From: Prorocentrum cordatum | Taxonomy: Eukaryota; Sar; Dinophyceae; Prorocentrales; Prorocentraceae | Assembly (NCBI GenBank): GCA_963575745.1 | Contig: CAUYUJ010003681.1 | Span: 369,063 to 433,062 of the forward strand | Reading direction: 5' to 3' | DNA length: 64,000 nucleotides | In this document: piece by piece, positions 9,428 through 20,350 of the stretch | How the letters are laid out: each line of letters begins with the position of its first letter | How positions within the stretch are numbered: the first letter of the stretch is position 1 | Notes under the pieces: generated by a model | What the model was told of the DNA's origin: nothing | The model's input: only the letters and a program-made list of their open reading frames with translations | Database searches by the model: none | Program-made: the position numbers and the translations under genes

Positions 9428-9439
9428 CTACTTTGAATT

Positions 9440-9760
9440 TGACGGTTGTGCTCTAGAGCTCGCACTCAGGCTCACCAGCCCTCAGATTGACCCATACGCA
9501 AGTTTTGCATCACTTTCGAAGTCAGACTCACCCAACTCAGAATTACTCGCGCCCAGACCCGCTCGCACTTAGACCTTGCTCGCACTCAGGCTCACTCATG
9601 TTCAACCCATTCGTACTCACACCGATTCTACCCAGATTCATTCATGCACATTCGCGCTCGACCACTGCCGGGCCCACTCACACTCCGAGTTGCGCACGGT
9701 CTGATCACCCATGTTCGTATTCGCGCGCGCCAGAGATCACACACACACACGCACATGGCT
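9440..9760. repeat. CACTCA-rich degenerate tract, block 1
   Basis: Repeated words such as GCACTCAGGCTCAC, CGCACTTAGACC and CACTCATGTTCA with no strict period. It belongs with the blocks at 10286-10460 and 11325-11530. It gives Ser/His/Thr-rich frames on plus and Glu/Cys/Val-rich frames on minus. Confidence 0.7.
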
Positions 9761-10285
9761 GCCGCGATCCAGCCGGCGTGGCACTTGTGCACCCCGAGTG
9801 CCTGCAGGCGCCGCGAGTAGCACGCCAGAGAGCGGGCGTAGCAACGCCATGCGCGCTTGCCGGAGTTGCCGCGGGAAAAACAGCAAGTGGAAACTCCTTC
9901 GCTCTTCCAGTTGCGTTTGCCGCATATCTCCGGACATCTGTCCAGATGATGAGGAGTAGGAGGAGGAGGAGGGCGTCACTGATGTCGTCGTCGTCGCGTT
10001 TGCAGCGCTTGTGGTCTGAGCCGGATTTGGTCCCACACCCATATGATCATACACAGAGTTGTTCTGCGAAGCGTGACTTGAGTATGAGGTTCACACGTTT
10101 GGATCGCAGCGTCGAGCAATTTCCGTCCACTCCTGCGTGGCAGCCCTGGCCTCCAGCCTCCCTGGTACCACCGTCTTCCAAGGACTTCGGATAGCTTTAT
10201 TTCTCATGTCCCAGGGTTTGTTTTTGGTTGTATTCAGACGCTTCTGGGCCTTCTCCACCTCACACGTCACGCTTTCTTCCTACTC
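9761..10285. other. Unassigned sequence
   Basis: No gene is supported. A short GGA run lies near 9957-9970. A pyrimidine-rich stretch near 10240-10300 leads into the next CACTCA-like block. Confidence 0.4.
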
Positions 10286-10460
10286 CTCCCCCAATCCATT
10301 CGTTCATAATCAAACCCAATCATCCTCAAACTCACTCGCATGTCATATTCAGAGCCACTTACATTCAAACCCATTCGTATTCAGAACCAGTCAAATTCAA
10401 GCTCACTCATACTCGAACTGACTCACACACCGACACATTCAGACGCACCCACATTCAATG
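10286..10460. repeat. CACTCA-rich degenerate tract, block 2
   Basis: Words such as CATTCGTTCATAATCAAACC, CATTCAAACCCATTCG and CTCACTCATACTCG. Same family as block 1. Confidence 0.65.
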
Positions 10461-10489
10461 CTCACCGCAATATTCGGGGCGTGGCGCTT

Positions 10490-11300
10490 CGGCGCCCCGG
10501 GGGGGAACCGCCAGGGGTGGGGGCACCGCAAGATTTGCGCAATTTTTTTTTCGGATTTCGGAGCAGTTTGTGGGGATGTCTCAAGCGAGGCGCTTGCGAT
10601 AACCCTTCCAGGGGGGGAGCCGCCAGGGTGGGGACACCCCAAGGCTCGCGCCCAGATTGTGGGGATGCTTCAGGATGCGCAGTACGCTTTGCCTCTGGAG
10701 CAGTTTGTGAAGATTTTTCGGGCGAGCGGTGGTCTCAGCACTCCATTCGGGGAGCCGCCACAGCGGCGGCACCCCACGATTCGCGCCCAGATTGTGGGGC
10801 TGTCTCAGGCGGTTTGCCCGTTCGCTTGCGCAACATCCTATGGTTCCGGAGCAGCTTGGGAGGATGTCACAGGCGAGGCGCCGGCTTCAGCGCTCCCCAC
10901 GGGGAGCTGCCAAGACGGGGGGCACCCCAGGAGCAGCGCCCCGAGTGTGGGGAGGGGGCTGTGCCAGCTTGCTTGCGCAGCGTCAGTCGTTTTCGGAGCA
11001 GTCTGTGAGGATGTTTCGGGCGAGGCGCTGGTTTCGGCACCTTCCCGGGGGGGGAGCCGCCAGGGTGGGGACACCCCAGGATTCGCTCGCCCAGGTTCTG
11101 GGTTCGGTTTGCCGCCACGTGGGAGGAGGAGGAGGAGGAGGAGGAGGAGGAGGAGGAGGAGGAGGAGGAGGAGGAGGAGAAGGATACGTGCGCCCTGTCG
11201 CATGCGCAGCATCCTCTGCCTTCGGGGCAGTTAGTGAGGACGCCTAGGGCGGGGCGCTGGCTCAAGCGCCGCAGCGGGGGGGCCCAGCTTGTGGGGACGT
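10490..11300 (+). repeat. ~115-155-bp tandem array
   Basis: Units carry GGGGAGCCGCCAGGGTGGGG, CACCCCA, a CGCGCCCAGATTGTGGGG word and GGAGCAGTTTGTGAGGATGT with CGGGCGAGGCGCT. The GAGCCGCC word recurs at about 10504, 10617, 10751, 10904 and 11057, so spacing grows from 113 to 153. GGATGTCTCAAGCGAGGCGC at about 10574 resembles the core of the 75-bp array at 50331-50680. Confidence 0.75.
11122..11182. repeat. (GGA)n microsatellite inside the array
   Basis: A pure GGA run interrupting the ~150-bp array. Confidence 0.9.
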
Positions 11301-11324
11301 CTCTGACGGTTCGTGTGGGCGCCG

Positions 11325-11530
11325 CATACACGCAGCATAAGCTCACATTCGCGCTCAGGCCACTCACACTCACACTCTGACCAGTCAGACACCTCACACC
11401 CACACTCACACTCGGCTACTCTCAGGCCTTTCACCCTCACGCTTGGACTCAAACCACTCACACTAACATGCACTCAAACCTCTCACGCTCGCACTCACAC
11501 TTAGACCGGTCACATTCACTTGTGCACACA
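11325..11530. repeat. CACTCA-rich degenerate tract, block 3
   Basis: Words such as CACTCACACTCACACTCTG, CACTCAAACC and GCACTCACACTTAGACC. Third block of the family that brackets the ~150-bp array. Confidence 0.7.
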
Positions 11531-12082
11531 TGGGGAATCTCCGCGTCGAGTAGATCTCGCCGTCGTGTCGTGTCGTCGTGTCGCGTCGCTGTCGTGCCAT
11601 TGTCGTCGTGCCGCTTTGTCGTGCTGGCCTCCCCTGGCCCCCTTCCCCCCCCAGGACTTCGGAGTGCCTGATTTTCGTCGTCGTCGTGGCGTGCCGTCGC
11701 GTCGCCGCATCGTGCCGTCGTGTCGTCGAGTCGTCGAGGCCTCCCCTGCCCCGCACGCTCTGGCCTCCCCGGCCTGCCCTGGCGTCCTTTGCCCCCCCCC
11801 CCAGGTGCTTCAGAAGAAACATCGTGACGTCGGACGTTCCGCCGTCAGGGTTTTTTTTTCGGGGGGGGGGGAGAAGCAGGCCATCGGCCGCGCGGCGGGG
11901 ACAGATGCCTGGTGCCAGTGGTCGTGACGTGTTGGCCGCATGCAGGCTCCGTTCTACGCCAAGCCGGGGCTCCGATCCCCCCTCCATGGGTGCAGGCCGC
12001 GCATGCAGGCTCAGTTCTACGCCCCCCAAGTGCTCCAGGTCCTTCCACCCTTTTCCTCAGTCCCTGGCCAGGGGCTCCCACG
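11531..12082. other. Unassigned, GTCGTC-rich then mixed
   Basis: At 11560-11730 the sequence is rich in GTCGTCGTG words. A C run lies at about 11799 and a T/G run at 11850-11875. No gene is supported. Confidence 0.4.
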
Positions 12083-12232
12083 AGGGCGCGAAGTTGTTCG
12101 CGCTTCGCGGTCCTCGCGGTCCCTGTTCCCTCCCCCCCTCCTCCTCGTCCTCCGTTTCTCCCTTTGGGGGGCGGCGCGAGAGCGCGAAGTTATTTGCACT
12201 TCGCGCCTCGCGCAGCGCGAAGCGCGAAGTTG
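12083..12232. repeat. GCGCGAAG / CTTCGCGC hairpin cluster
   Basis: At 12182-12206 a perfect 9-bp stem (GCGCGAAGT with ACTTCGCGC) encloses a 7-base loop. A related hairpin with stem CGCGAAG/CTTCGCG lies at about 12087-12109. GCGCGAAGCGCGAAG at about 12215-12229 carries the GCGAAGC core also seen at 38573-38612 and 61865-61905. Confidence 0.7.
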
Positions 12233-14127
12233 GGAGCCCTTGCGGACCTCCCTGGTTTCTCTGCACCTCGCACAAGCGCTTCTCCCTCCCCTCGCCGCTC
12301 CCTCGAACACGAGCCAGGGCGCGCGTGCCACTTCTTCAGCATCGGCGGTGATACATCCGTGGTCGGAAACCGGCCCAGTCCGTCATAGTCCCATTGCGTC
12401 CCGCTCTATCCTGGGCTTAATGCTGAGCTTAATCCTGGGCTGGATCCGGGTTGCTTCGATTGGGTGGCTTTGCAATCGGGCTTGGTCGGCGTTCGTGCTT
12501 CGTATGAAGACCTCCAGCAGATGCCTCCTAACATCCCTCTCGATTGCCGACTCCCGTGCTTGCCCCAGGGAGCCGGATGCCCAGCAGAAGGACACACAGG
12601 GCAAGCGGAATAAGGCGGCGAAGCCCAAGCGCGATGCTGCCCCGAAGAAGCGCAGGCAGAGAAGCGCAAGCCCAGGCCGCCCTGGCCTCCTCGCGTGCCT
12701 GGGGGGGGGGGAGGGCGGGCGGAGGCAGGTGCGCAGTTGGCCCAGCTGGCCCAATGGGGGGGCGCCCTCGTCGCCACGGCAGGGGAGGCAGCTCCGAAGG
12801 CTGGTGCACTCGGACCCCGGGGAGGGGTCCAGGGCCTCGCCTCTCGGCTGCCTCGCCTCCACGGCCCTGTTGGAAGTGCTGCGCGCTCTGCAGTCTGACT
12901 GGGCTCGGTGCTGCCGGCCTGCAGCGGGGGGGGGGGGAAGGGGGAGGAAGGGGGAGGAGGTGTGCGCGTGTGGGCGGAGGGCCTGCGCCACCCTGCCAGC
13001 GTCCAGCCCGGACGCCACAAGGAGCACCCGCGTCTGCCAGCAGGCCGGGTGCACATGAGGCGGCCGACCTGGGCGAGACTTGGATGCACACGCGGCCGGC
13101 TCCAGAGAGGACCTCCGCTTCCAGGATCGGAGGAGGTGACCCCTCTTCCTCGGTGGAGGGTGGCGGACGGTCGGCGGCAGCCGGCGCAAGCTTAGCGGCG
13201 GCGGCGCCGCCAGAGGAAGCAGGCGGGCGTAAAGTTTGTCTTCCCACGAGGCGACAGCTTGCTTGGGGTCAGAGGTTTCCGGAACCCGCCATGTGGCTAC
13301 ATGTCTTGGCAGCGCTCGGCCCGGCCCTTCTGTGGCCGGGCTCGATGGGCTTCCGCATGGGTATCCACCGCGCGGCCTGCAGATGTTCAACATGAGAATC
13401 CGGGCACATGTGGTTTCGGCTTCCTCGCAGGCTTCAATGCGCTGGGGGCCGTGTGAGTGCTCGCGCGTCCGGAGGTGGGAGGGGTGATTCGGCTAAAAGG
13501 TGGATGAAGTTGTCTCAATGAGCTACCAGCATGGGCAGCGGGCCTGACAGGATATGCCGTCAGCGCACTTGATCCAGGGTCAGCTTGTGTTGGTCAACGC
13601 ATTGTTGGTCCGAGTGGCACGCGGCGCTGGAACACAGTGGCAGATAGGGAATGCCCCCGTGACAGCATGGCCAGGGATGCCAGGGGCGCTGGCAAGGGCA
13701 CTGCTGAGGCCGAGGCACACTGCGGGGCGGCGGAGCTGGAAGGCAGGCTGCGGGTGGAGCCCGGAGAGCGCGCCTGGCCTCCACGGCGCGGGCGTGGCAG
13801 CTGGTTCTGACGTGCACGCCGTGCCACGCCCTTGGCGCTGCGTGGCCCGAGGCGGCCCTGCTGCTCGCCCCCGCGCGACCACCCCGACGGGCGAGCAAAG
13901 GGCTGCCGCCAGCCGACAGTGCGCTTCGGCTGCTCACGGGGCCGCCTGCTCGCAGCCCGTCGCCCTCGCGGGCGGGGCGGCCGCCCGTGGGGCTCCCGCA
14001 GCGGAGCTCACCGAGGCATCCTCGGGCCCCCCGGCGTTGGTCGAGCGGAGCGCCCTCGAACGGGACCGGGAAACAGGACGATGAGCAGGATGAGGGAGAG
14101 AAGGATGAGGACTCGGACGGGGAGGAG
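12233..14127. other. GC-rich region, possible exons, unresolved
   Basis: Very GC-rich, with overlapping open frames on both strands and G runs at about 12703-12712 and 12927-12938. Phrases such as CTGGCCTCCACGGC recur at about 13766 and 17300, which could be shared coding or repeat words. One ATG-started frame (13554 to 14084) is non-repetitive but has no recognisable domain, and the other frames are equally open. I cannot decide on a gene. Confidence 0.3.
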
Positions 14128-14245
14128 GAGGACTAGGAGGAGGAGGAGGAGGAGGAGGAGGAGGAGGACGGGGAGGAGGAGGACTAGGAGGAGGAGTAGG
14201 AGGAGGAGGAGGAGGAGGAGGAGGAGGAGGAGGAGGAGGAGCGCG
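14128..14245. repeat. (GGA)n microsatellite
   Basis: GGA triplets with a few GAC/TAG interruptions. Confidence 0.9.
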
Positions 14246-14815
14246 AGGAGGATGAGGAAGAGCGGAAGCAGGAACATGGGGGAAGTAGCACGAGGGAAGG
14301 AGCAAGAGGATTCGAGCCGAAGAGGGCCACGGGCGGTGGAGGATGGGGAGCGGATGTCAGGTCCTCATGCGTCTGTTCTTCGGGAGCTCTCAAGCTTCTG
14401 CCCCCCCCCGATGCTGGTCTCAGCAGGCGTCGTCTGCCCTCAGTGCTTCCAGTCGCAGTTCTGGCGCATCGGGTGGCGCCGTTGCGGTTTCCCCGTCCAT
14501 CCCCTTCACCCATTTCCCTTGTTGTCTGTCTTCAAGCGACATTCTCCATCCTTCGCCCCTCCTCGATCCTACCCACCCCCCTCCCTCGCGGGGAAAACAA
14601 TTACGACGCGCTATGCTCACCCAAAGCAGTTGCCAATCTCAGTGGGCTCATCCCAAACGGATGCTGATATGAGGAATGTGATGGTGGCATACCCGTTGCA
14701 CTCCTCATTGGCCGCGTATGAGAGAATGCCACATGTTAGGATACGGCGGGAGGATTGCGGAATGACGACGATGACCAAGAGAATTCATGGTGGGCACTAT
14801 TCATGGAAAGCGAGG
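14246..14815. other. Unassigned sequence
   Basis: Mixed composition with a C run near 14400. I recognise no gene or repeat. Confidence 0.4.
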
Positions 14816-15990
14816 TACCCGCTTGCCCTCCCCCAGGCTCACGAGATGGCGTCAGTTGCGCAGATGATAGAGCCAACGGAGGGGAGCAGTATTGAAGATC
14901 TGAATGAGACCACGCCCTCCGCCTAACCGCCGGGAAGCACACGACAATGGTGCCAGTCGCGCGGTACGCAGCACCCAGGAAGGGCAAGGTCGTGCTCGTT
15001 CCGCGTAAGGCCCGCCTCCATTAGACCTCCCAGGGGCCCGCAAAAGTGGCGACGGCTGCACGGTCGGCGGCACTAGGGAGGGTGAGATTTGGCTTGTTCC
15101 CAGTAAGGCCGCCCTCCGTTGGACCTCACAGGGGCTCACGCAAGTGGCGACAGTGTCGTAGTCGGCGGCGCCCAGGGAGGGCGAGATATCGTTTGCGTCT
15201 GCGCAGCGTGCCGCTGCCCTGCCCCCTCCCCCATGGTGCTCACGACACGGGAGACAGTTGCGCAGCTGGCGCAACCCGGGGATGGCGAGCTCTCTGTTGG
15301 CCCCTCCCCGCCGCCCCTCCCCCCGGCGCAGAACGCCGGGGGGAGGGGGAGGAGGAGGAGGAGGAGGAGGAGGAGGAGGAGGAGGAGGAGGAGGAGGAGG
15401 AGGAGGAGGAGGAGGGAGGAGGAGGAGGAGGAGGAGGAGGAGGAGGAGGAGGAGGAGAGAGGAGGATGGAGGAGGAGGAGGAGCAGGAGGAGGAGCAGGA
15501 GGAGGAGGAGGAGGAGGAGGAGGAGGAGGAGGAGGAGGAGGAGCAGGAGGAGGAGGAGGAGGAGGAGGAGGAGGAGGAGGAGGAGGAGGAGTCTCTGCAC
15601 GGGGCCTCCCCGGGTGCCCGCGAGCGCAGCTACAGCTGCGCGGCTGCAGAACCCATGGAGGGCGAGGTCTCGTTGGGGTCGGCTCAGCGCCTCGCTCCGT
15701 CGGACCCATCAGGGGCTCCGGAAAGCGGCGGCGGCTGCGCAGTCGGCAGCACCCGGGGTGGGCGAGGTCACAATTCGGTGTGTCTGCAGCGTCGCTTCGC
15801 TTCCCCCCGCGCGCCCCCCTCGAAGGAGCCCGCAAAAGTGGCGGCGGTTGCGCAGATGCTTGCACCTAGGGGTGGCAATGTCTCATTTGGGCCTGCGTAG
15901 TGCTTCGCTCTGCTGGATCTCCAGGGGCGCCACGAGTGTGGCGGCAGTTGCGCAGCTGGCAACGTCAGTTGCGCATCTGGCAACGCGACA
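14816..15990 (+). repeat. ~100-110-bp tandem array split by (GGA)n
   Basis: Units share GCAAAAGTGGCGGCGGTTGC, GCAGTCGGCAGCACC, a GGGNGGGCGAGGTCTCGTTT word and CTCGCTCCGTCGGACC with CAGGGGCTC. Landmarks at about 15041, 15137, 15722, 15834 and 15930 give spacings of 96-112. The units diverge and the array is interrupted by 15345-15591. Confidence 0.75.
15345..15591. repeat. (GGA)n tract with GCA interruptions
   Basis: About 245 bases of GGA triplets. Translates as poly-Glu, poly-Gly or poly-Arg in the three plus frames. Not a gene. Confidence 0.95.
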
Positions 15991-16109
15991 ACGCCCAGCA
16001 AGGGGAGGCAGGAGGCAGGAAGGAACGAGGAAGCAGGTGGAGGGTGGCAGGGGGGACGAGATGAGGTTGGAAGGAAGGATGAGGAGGAGAAGGATGCAGC
16101 CGTGCTCCT

Positions 16110-16265
16110 GACGGGCCCCGTTTCCATGGGAAATGTCGGTTTTCCGCCCCCCAACGAGGCGGCGCCGGCCGCAGTTTGGGGAGGGCGCCTCCCCCGGCCC
16201 ATGAGCTCGGCGACACCGCGCGCCAAGTCCCTGGATCGCCAATCCGTGCCTGCGCGCCCCCGACT
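16110..16265 (+). repeat. ~155-bp dispersed repeat, copy 2
   Basis: Partner of 4389-4550. It keeps the order CGTTTCCATGGGAAAT, TTTTCCGCC, CGGCGCCGGCCGC, TTTGGGGAGGGCGCCTCCCC, CGCGCGCCAA, GGATCGCCAA and TGCGCGCCCCCGA. Confidence 0.75.
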
Positions 16266-17441
16266 CGTCCGCGCGCCTCCCCCGCCGTCGTCTCCTGCCG
16301 CGGGGCCCTCATGGCGCCTCGCCGCGTGCCGCGCGTGCACGCCACGCGGAGCCCGCCCACCCCCGGCGCCTCGGCGCCCTCGCCGCTGTCCAGACGCGCT
16401 GCCGCTCGCGCGATGGCGCACGCCACGCCGTTTGAGGTTCGCGGCTCTCTGCCCTTCCAGTGGGGCCTCGCGCCGTGTCCTGGCGCCAGGTTTCTCCCCC
16501 TCGCCTCCTCCCGTCCTCGCTCCCGCCTCCCCTGCTTCTGCTGCCCTCCCCGCTTCAGGACCGTGCTCGGCGAGCGGTTGGGGCACGCGCCCTCCGCAGC
16601 TCGGTCCGCTCTGGTGGGCGAGGCGGAGGCACGGCACCCTCCATGCCGCTGTGAGCACACTGGGCCGTGCCGTCCACGCATGCCCCTCGTCGCTCATCCT
16701 CCTTCTCCGTACCTCCTCGTCTGCCTTCGCTGTTCGCCCCTCCTCCTCTGCAGCGCCTTGCTGCGTGTCGTCCATGGTTGCCGCTCGTATGTCGAGCCTG
16801 GTCGCTCGGAGTGGGCGGTGCCGCTGCTCGGCGTGGCAGCCGCTTGTGGGACTTCTCGCGCGGACGGGGTCGATCCCGCTCCGTCGCCGGCCCCCTCACC
16901 TTCCCGGCTCACGCGGGGGAGCTCACACTCAGAGGCGACGATGGGGGCGAATCGCCCAGGGGAGAGCAACACACGTATCCAGGGGCGCCGATGATCCATG
17001 CCTTCGAAAAGGCCCCCGGGCGAACACGCGTAACGCCCGCCCCTCCGCTATTCGCCCCATCGCCTGCCCCGACACATGTGCCGGGCAGGCCGCGCGGCTT
17101 GCCGTGGGGATCGGCGCCTGCGTGCCCGCAGCTGGGCAAGGCCGTGCCCAGCCCGGCGGGCCTCGCGGAGCAGAGCTCTGCTGGGCCTCCTGCGCAGGAG
17201 GCCGGGCCGCTCCCCTCTTCGCTCGCTCCCCGCTGGGAGCACTCGACCGCCTCGCCCCGAGGCGGCCCTGCTGCCATCTTGCATGCACGCGACGTCCTGG
17301 CCTCCACGGCGCAGGCCTCGCTGGATGCGCTGGCGGCGAGCTCCTGGAAGTGCGGGCCTCGGCGTCGCTCGGACCCGTCCGTGCGCTCGTCTCGGCGAGG
17401 GCCATGGAGGCGCAGCGTGCACCATCGAGCAGTCAAAACAT
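16266..17441. other. GC-rich region, possible exons, unresolved
   Basis: Open in several frames. Within 16900-17410 one plus frame reads Ala/Pro-rich protein including DVLASTAQASLDALAASSWK, with G/C-ending codons, but a second plus frame is equally open and no domain is recognised. It runs into the dispersed element at 17442. Confidence 0.3.
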
Positions 17442-17608
17442 TCAGGAGGTGAAAACACACACACAGACACAATTCGTCATCGATTCCCAGGAACATCTGG
17501 GAAAATATGGGAAGTGGGGGGGAAGGCAGAAACAAAGAACACATGGGAAAATAGGGGGATTCCTGTTAGCTGTGTGTATTTATTTGTGTGCCCCAGGGCC
17601 CCTTCGAA
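17442..17608 (+). repeat. ~165-bp dispersed element, copy 1
   Basis: Starts at CAGGAGGTGAAAACACAC. Then come ACAGACACAATTCGTCATCG, TGGGAAAATATGGGAAGTGG, a GGGGGGAAG stretch, ACATGGGAAAATAGGGGG, GTGTGTATTTATTTGTGTG and a CCCCAGGGCCCCTTC end. Four other plus-strand copies share this order (17847, 18962, 28284, 55432). No coding capacity. It behaves like a short non-autonomous mobile element. Confidence 0.8.
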
Positions 17609-17846
17609 AACATGCAGGGCACCGACACCTGCACGGGGAACGGACGTCCGGCAACGGGAAGGGGCCTCCACACACGCACGCGACGCCGACCAAGCCGGCG
17701 GCCGTCCTCCTCAGCGGGGCGCCGGCGGCCAAGAGCCAGTGCCGCGTGGCCGCGGGTGCAGCTGCGCCTGGTGGGCCGCCTCCCAGTGCTCGGGCGACGA
17801 GGTCTATACATAACCTCTGCTCCTGGCCAGGCCAGGGGCAGTATAT

Positions 17847-18010
17847 CCAGGGGGGAAAAATGCACACAGACACACTTCATCGTCCACTCCGAGGAAAAGA
17901 TGGGGAAATATGGGGAGTGGGGGGGAAGACGAAAACCCAGAACATGTGGGAAACCATGAGGCATCTTTTTCTTTGTGTGTATTTCTGTTTGTGTGTCCTG
18001 CGGCCCCTTT
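17847..18010 (+). repeat. ~165-bp dispersed element, copy 2
   Basis: Same order of words as copy 1: CCAGGGGGGAAAAATG, CACACAGACACACTTCATCG, GGAAATATGGGGAGTGGGGG, ACATGTGGGAAACCATGAGG, TTGTGTGTATTTCTGTTTGT and GTGTCCTGCGGCCCCTTT. Confidence 0.8.
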
Positions 18011-18127
18011 AATGTGCCCCCCATTGACCGAAGCCAGGGGCCGTAGTTGTACACTGGGCCCCCTGCGCCCACCTTGGGCCCTGGAGCGGTGCAGATGCCC
18101 CTCCGACCAAGCCAGGAGTCATTTGCA

Positions 18128-18420
18128 CTGCTCCTCCTCCTCCTCCTCCTCCTCCTCCTCCTCCTCCTCCTCCTCCTCCTCCTCCCTCCTCCTCCCCCTC
18201 CTCTTCCCCCCTCCTCCTCCTCCTCCCCCTCCTCCCCTCCTCCCCTCCTCCTCCTCCTCCTCCTCCCTCCTGCTCCTCCTGCTCCTCCTCCTTCCTCCTC
18301 CTCCTCCTCCTCCTTCTCCTTCCTCTCCCCCTCCTCCTCCTCCTCCTCCTCCTCCTCCTCCTCCTCCTCCTCCTCCTCCCCTCCTCCTCCCCCTCCTCCT
18401 CCTCCTACTCCTCCTCCTGG
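18128..18420. repeat. (CTC)n tract, interrupted
   Basis: About 290 bases of CTC/CCT triplets with runs of extra C. It gives poly-Leu, poly-Pro and poly-Ser frames and a Gly/Glu-rich minus frame, none of them genes. Confidence 0.95.
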
Positions 18421-18961
18421 GCTCAGGACAGGTCTGCCCAGGGGCAGTGGTCATGTAGATCTCGTCGCCCTTAGTTCTGAGTTCCAGTCCATCCAGGTGT
18501 GCAGCGTCTCCGGCCAGGCCTCTACTGGTCTCGGGATCAGGACGCCCTGCCCCTTTGTCTCTCACGGCGCCTGGCAGCTGAGAGCACCCAGTGTGCCAGC
18601 CTGGCGGGGGGTGATGGCCATTCGTGAGGTGCCCCTCGCAGTGGCCGTGGGCGCGTTCCAGCCAGAGATCTAAGGTTCCTTCCGCTCTGGCCGCTGGCTC
18701 CTGGCCGTGCAGCCAGGGGCCTCCGACACGTCCAGGACGCTGCCTGCGCTGGCTGGGCACTGGCCTTCTTTCGGCGCCCAGCCGTGGGTGAGTCCCGCAG
18801 CCGCCGCCTCGGAGCCGGGGTGGCCATCACGGGTGCGGGCTGCGCAGCCACCGGCGCGGCGGCGCGCAGGGCTGCCCCACCCAGCCCCTGCCAGAGGAGG
18901 GCCTGTGTGGTGCAGCGCTTCGGAGGTCGCAGCAGGCGGCACCTGCTCCAGGGCCGGGAGG
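18421..18961. other. Unassigned GC-rich sequence
   Basis: A minus-strand frame gives a non-repetitive stretch (LDGLELRTKGDEIYMTTAPG) before running into the CTC tract. It is too short to support a gene. Nothing else is recognised. Confidence 0.3.
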
Positions 18962-19143
18962 CTCAGGAGGGGAGAAAACACAGACGCAATTAATCGTCGA
19001 TTCCCCAGAAGATGTCGGAACATGTGGGAAGTGGGGAAGAAGACGCCAACCCATATATATATATATATATATATATCAAAATATGGGGGAATCTTTTTTA
19101 TTAGTGTGTATTTATATTTGTATGTCCTGGGGCCCCTTCAGAG
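18962..19143 (+). repeat. ~165-bp dispersed element, copy 3, with (AT)n
   Basis: Shares CTCAGGAGGGGAGAAAACAC, CAGACGCAATTAATCGTCGA, ACATGTGGGAAGTGGGGAAG, GTGTGTATTTATATTTGTAT and GTCCTGGGGCCCCTTC with the other copies. An AT run at about 19052-19076 replaces the middle segment. Confidence 0.8.
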
Positions 19144-19794
19144 GTCGAGGCTTGGCCCGGCGGGCCAGCACGGCACGCGGGCAGCAGGCGGGCCAGCACG
19201 GCACCCCGCCGAAGAGGTGGTCCGGGGCGCCGCCTCGCTGCTCGCTGCGCGGGCCTCGGAGGGCCGCCTCGGAGACGCCCTCGCCAGGCCACGTGCCACG
19301 CCGTCGGGCGCCACGCCGTCGGGCTTCCCGACCCATGTCCCATGCGTTCTCGCGCTCGGCGGTCGGCCTCGTGCCTGCGCGCTGGCCCAGTGACCCCCTC
19401 GCACCGGGACTGCAGGCGCTCATGGGGGCGAGCAGGCGCAGCAGATCGCCGCCCACCACGCGGGCAGACTGCGACGCGTCCTGCACGGAGTGACCGGCTG
19501 ACCGCGGGGTGGACTCGTTCGGAGCTCTGCATCCGCACGCGGCCCGCCGCGGACTTCTCTGGTGCTCGGGTGATGCGCCTCGCTCCCGCACGTCTCTTCT
19601 GGATGATGGCTGCGGGAGACGGCTGGAGGGTTCGGATCTCCCTCATCCGAGTTGCCTCGGAGGGGTGGCGGAGGCGTAGATCGAGCGATGTCGTGCCGAG
19701 GAGGGCTCTCCTCCGGCCTGCCCTCCTAGTCGCTGTCCCCGCAGCGCCAACGGCCCGCAGTGGACGCGATGCATCCTCTTTCCCGCGCCTCCTC
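19144..19794. other. Unassigned GC-rich sequence
   Basis: A small duplication, GGCGGGCCAGCACGGCAC-like, is visible at about 19159-19205. No gene is supported. Confidence 0.4.
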
Positions 19795-20160
19795 CCTCTT
19801 CCTTCGCCTCCTCGTCTTCCCCCCTCGCCTCCTCGACCTCCCCCCTCGCCTTCTCCGTCCTCCCTCGCCTCCTCGCCTCCTGGTCTCCACCTTATCTCTC
19901 CCCTCTCTCGCCTCTTCGTCTCCCCCCCTTCGCCTCCTCGACCCTCCCCCCTCGCCTTCTCCGTCCTCCCTCGCCTCCTCGCCTCCACCTTACCTCTCCC
20001 CTCTCTCACCCTCCTCGTCTTCCCCCCTTCGCCTCCTCGACCCTCCCCCCTCGCCTTCGCCGCTCCTCCCTCGCCTCCTCGCCTCCACCTTCTCTCTCCC
20101 TCTCTCACCCTCCTCGTCTTCCCCCCTTCGCCTCCTCGTCCCCTCTCCTCCCCTCGCATG
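19795..20160. repeat. ~100-bp pyrimidine-rich tandem array
   Basis: CGCCTCCTCGACCCTCCCCC-type words recur at about 19826, 19931, 20030 and 20127 (spacing 97-105), with CCTCTCCCCTCTCTC between them. Almost pure C/T on the plus strand apart from scattered G. Confidence 0.75.
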
Positions 20161-20280
20161 CGCCCTCCGTGGAGGCGACAGGCGGAGTGCACCTGCGCCG
20201 GACGGCCGGCCGTGGTCTGCCGGACCCTACGACCGTGGAGCCAGAGGCGATGGCCGCTGCCGCCGGGGGCTGCCCTCCCC

Positions 20281-20350
20281 GCCTCCTCCTCCTCCTCCTC
20301 CTCTCCTCCTCCTCCTCCTCCTCCTCCTCCTCCTCCTCCTCCTCCTCCTA
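20281..20350. repeat. (CTC)n microsatellite
   Basis: Pure CCT triplets with one slip near 20303. Confidence 0.95.

Noticed and set aside
8153-9436. An intact retrotransposon
   Set aside because: No protease, integrase, reverse transcriptase, zinc knuckle or LTR pair was found around the gag-like frame.
15345-15591. Long poly-Glu, poly-Gly, poly-Arg and poly-Leu frames over GGA/CTC tracts
   Set aside because: Pure triplet tracts have few stop codons in any frame, so length is not evidence of coding. The same applies to the tracts at 1.6, 14.1, 18.2, 20.3, 21.9, 26.5, 46.2 and 53.4 kb.
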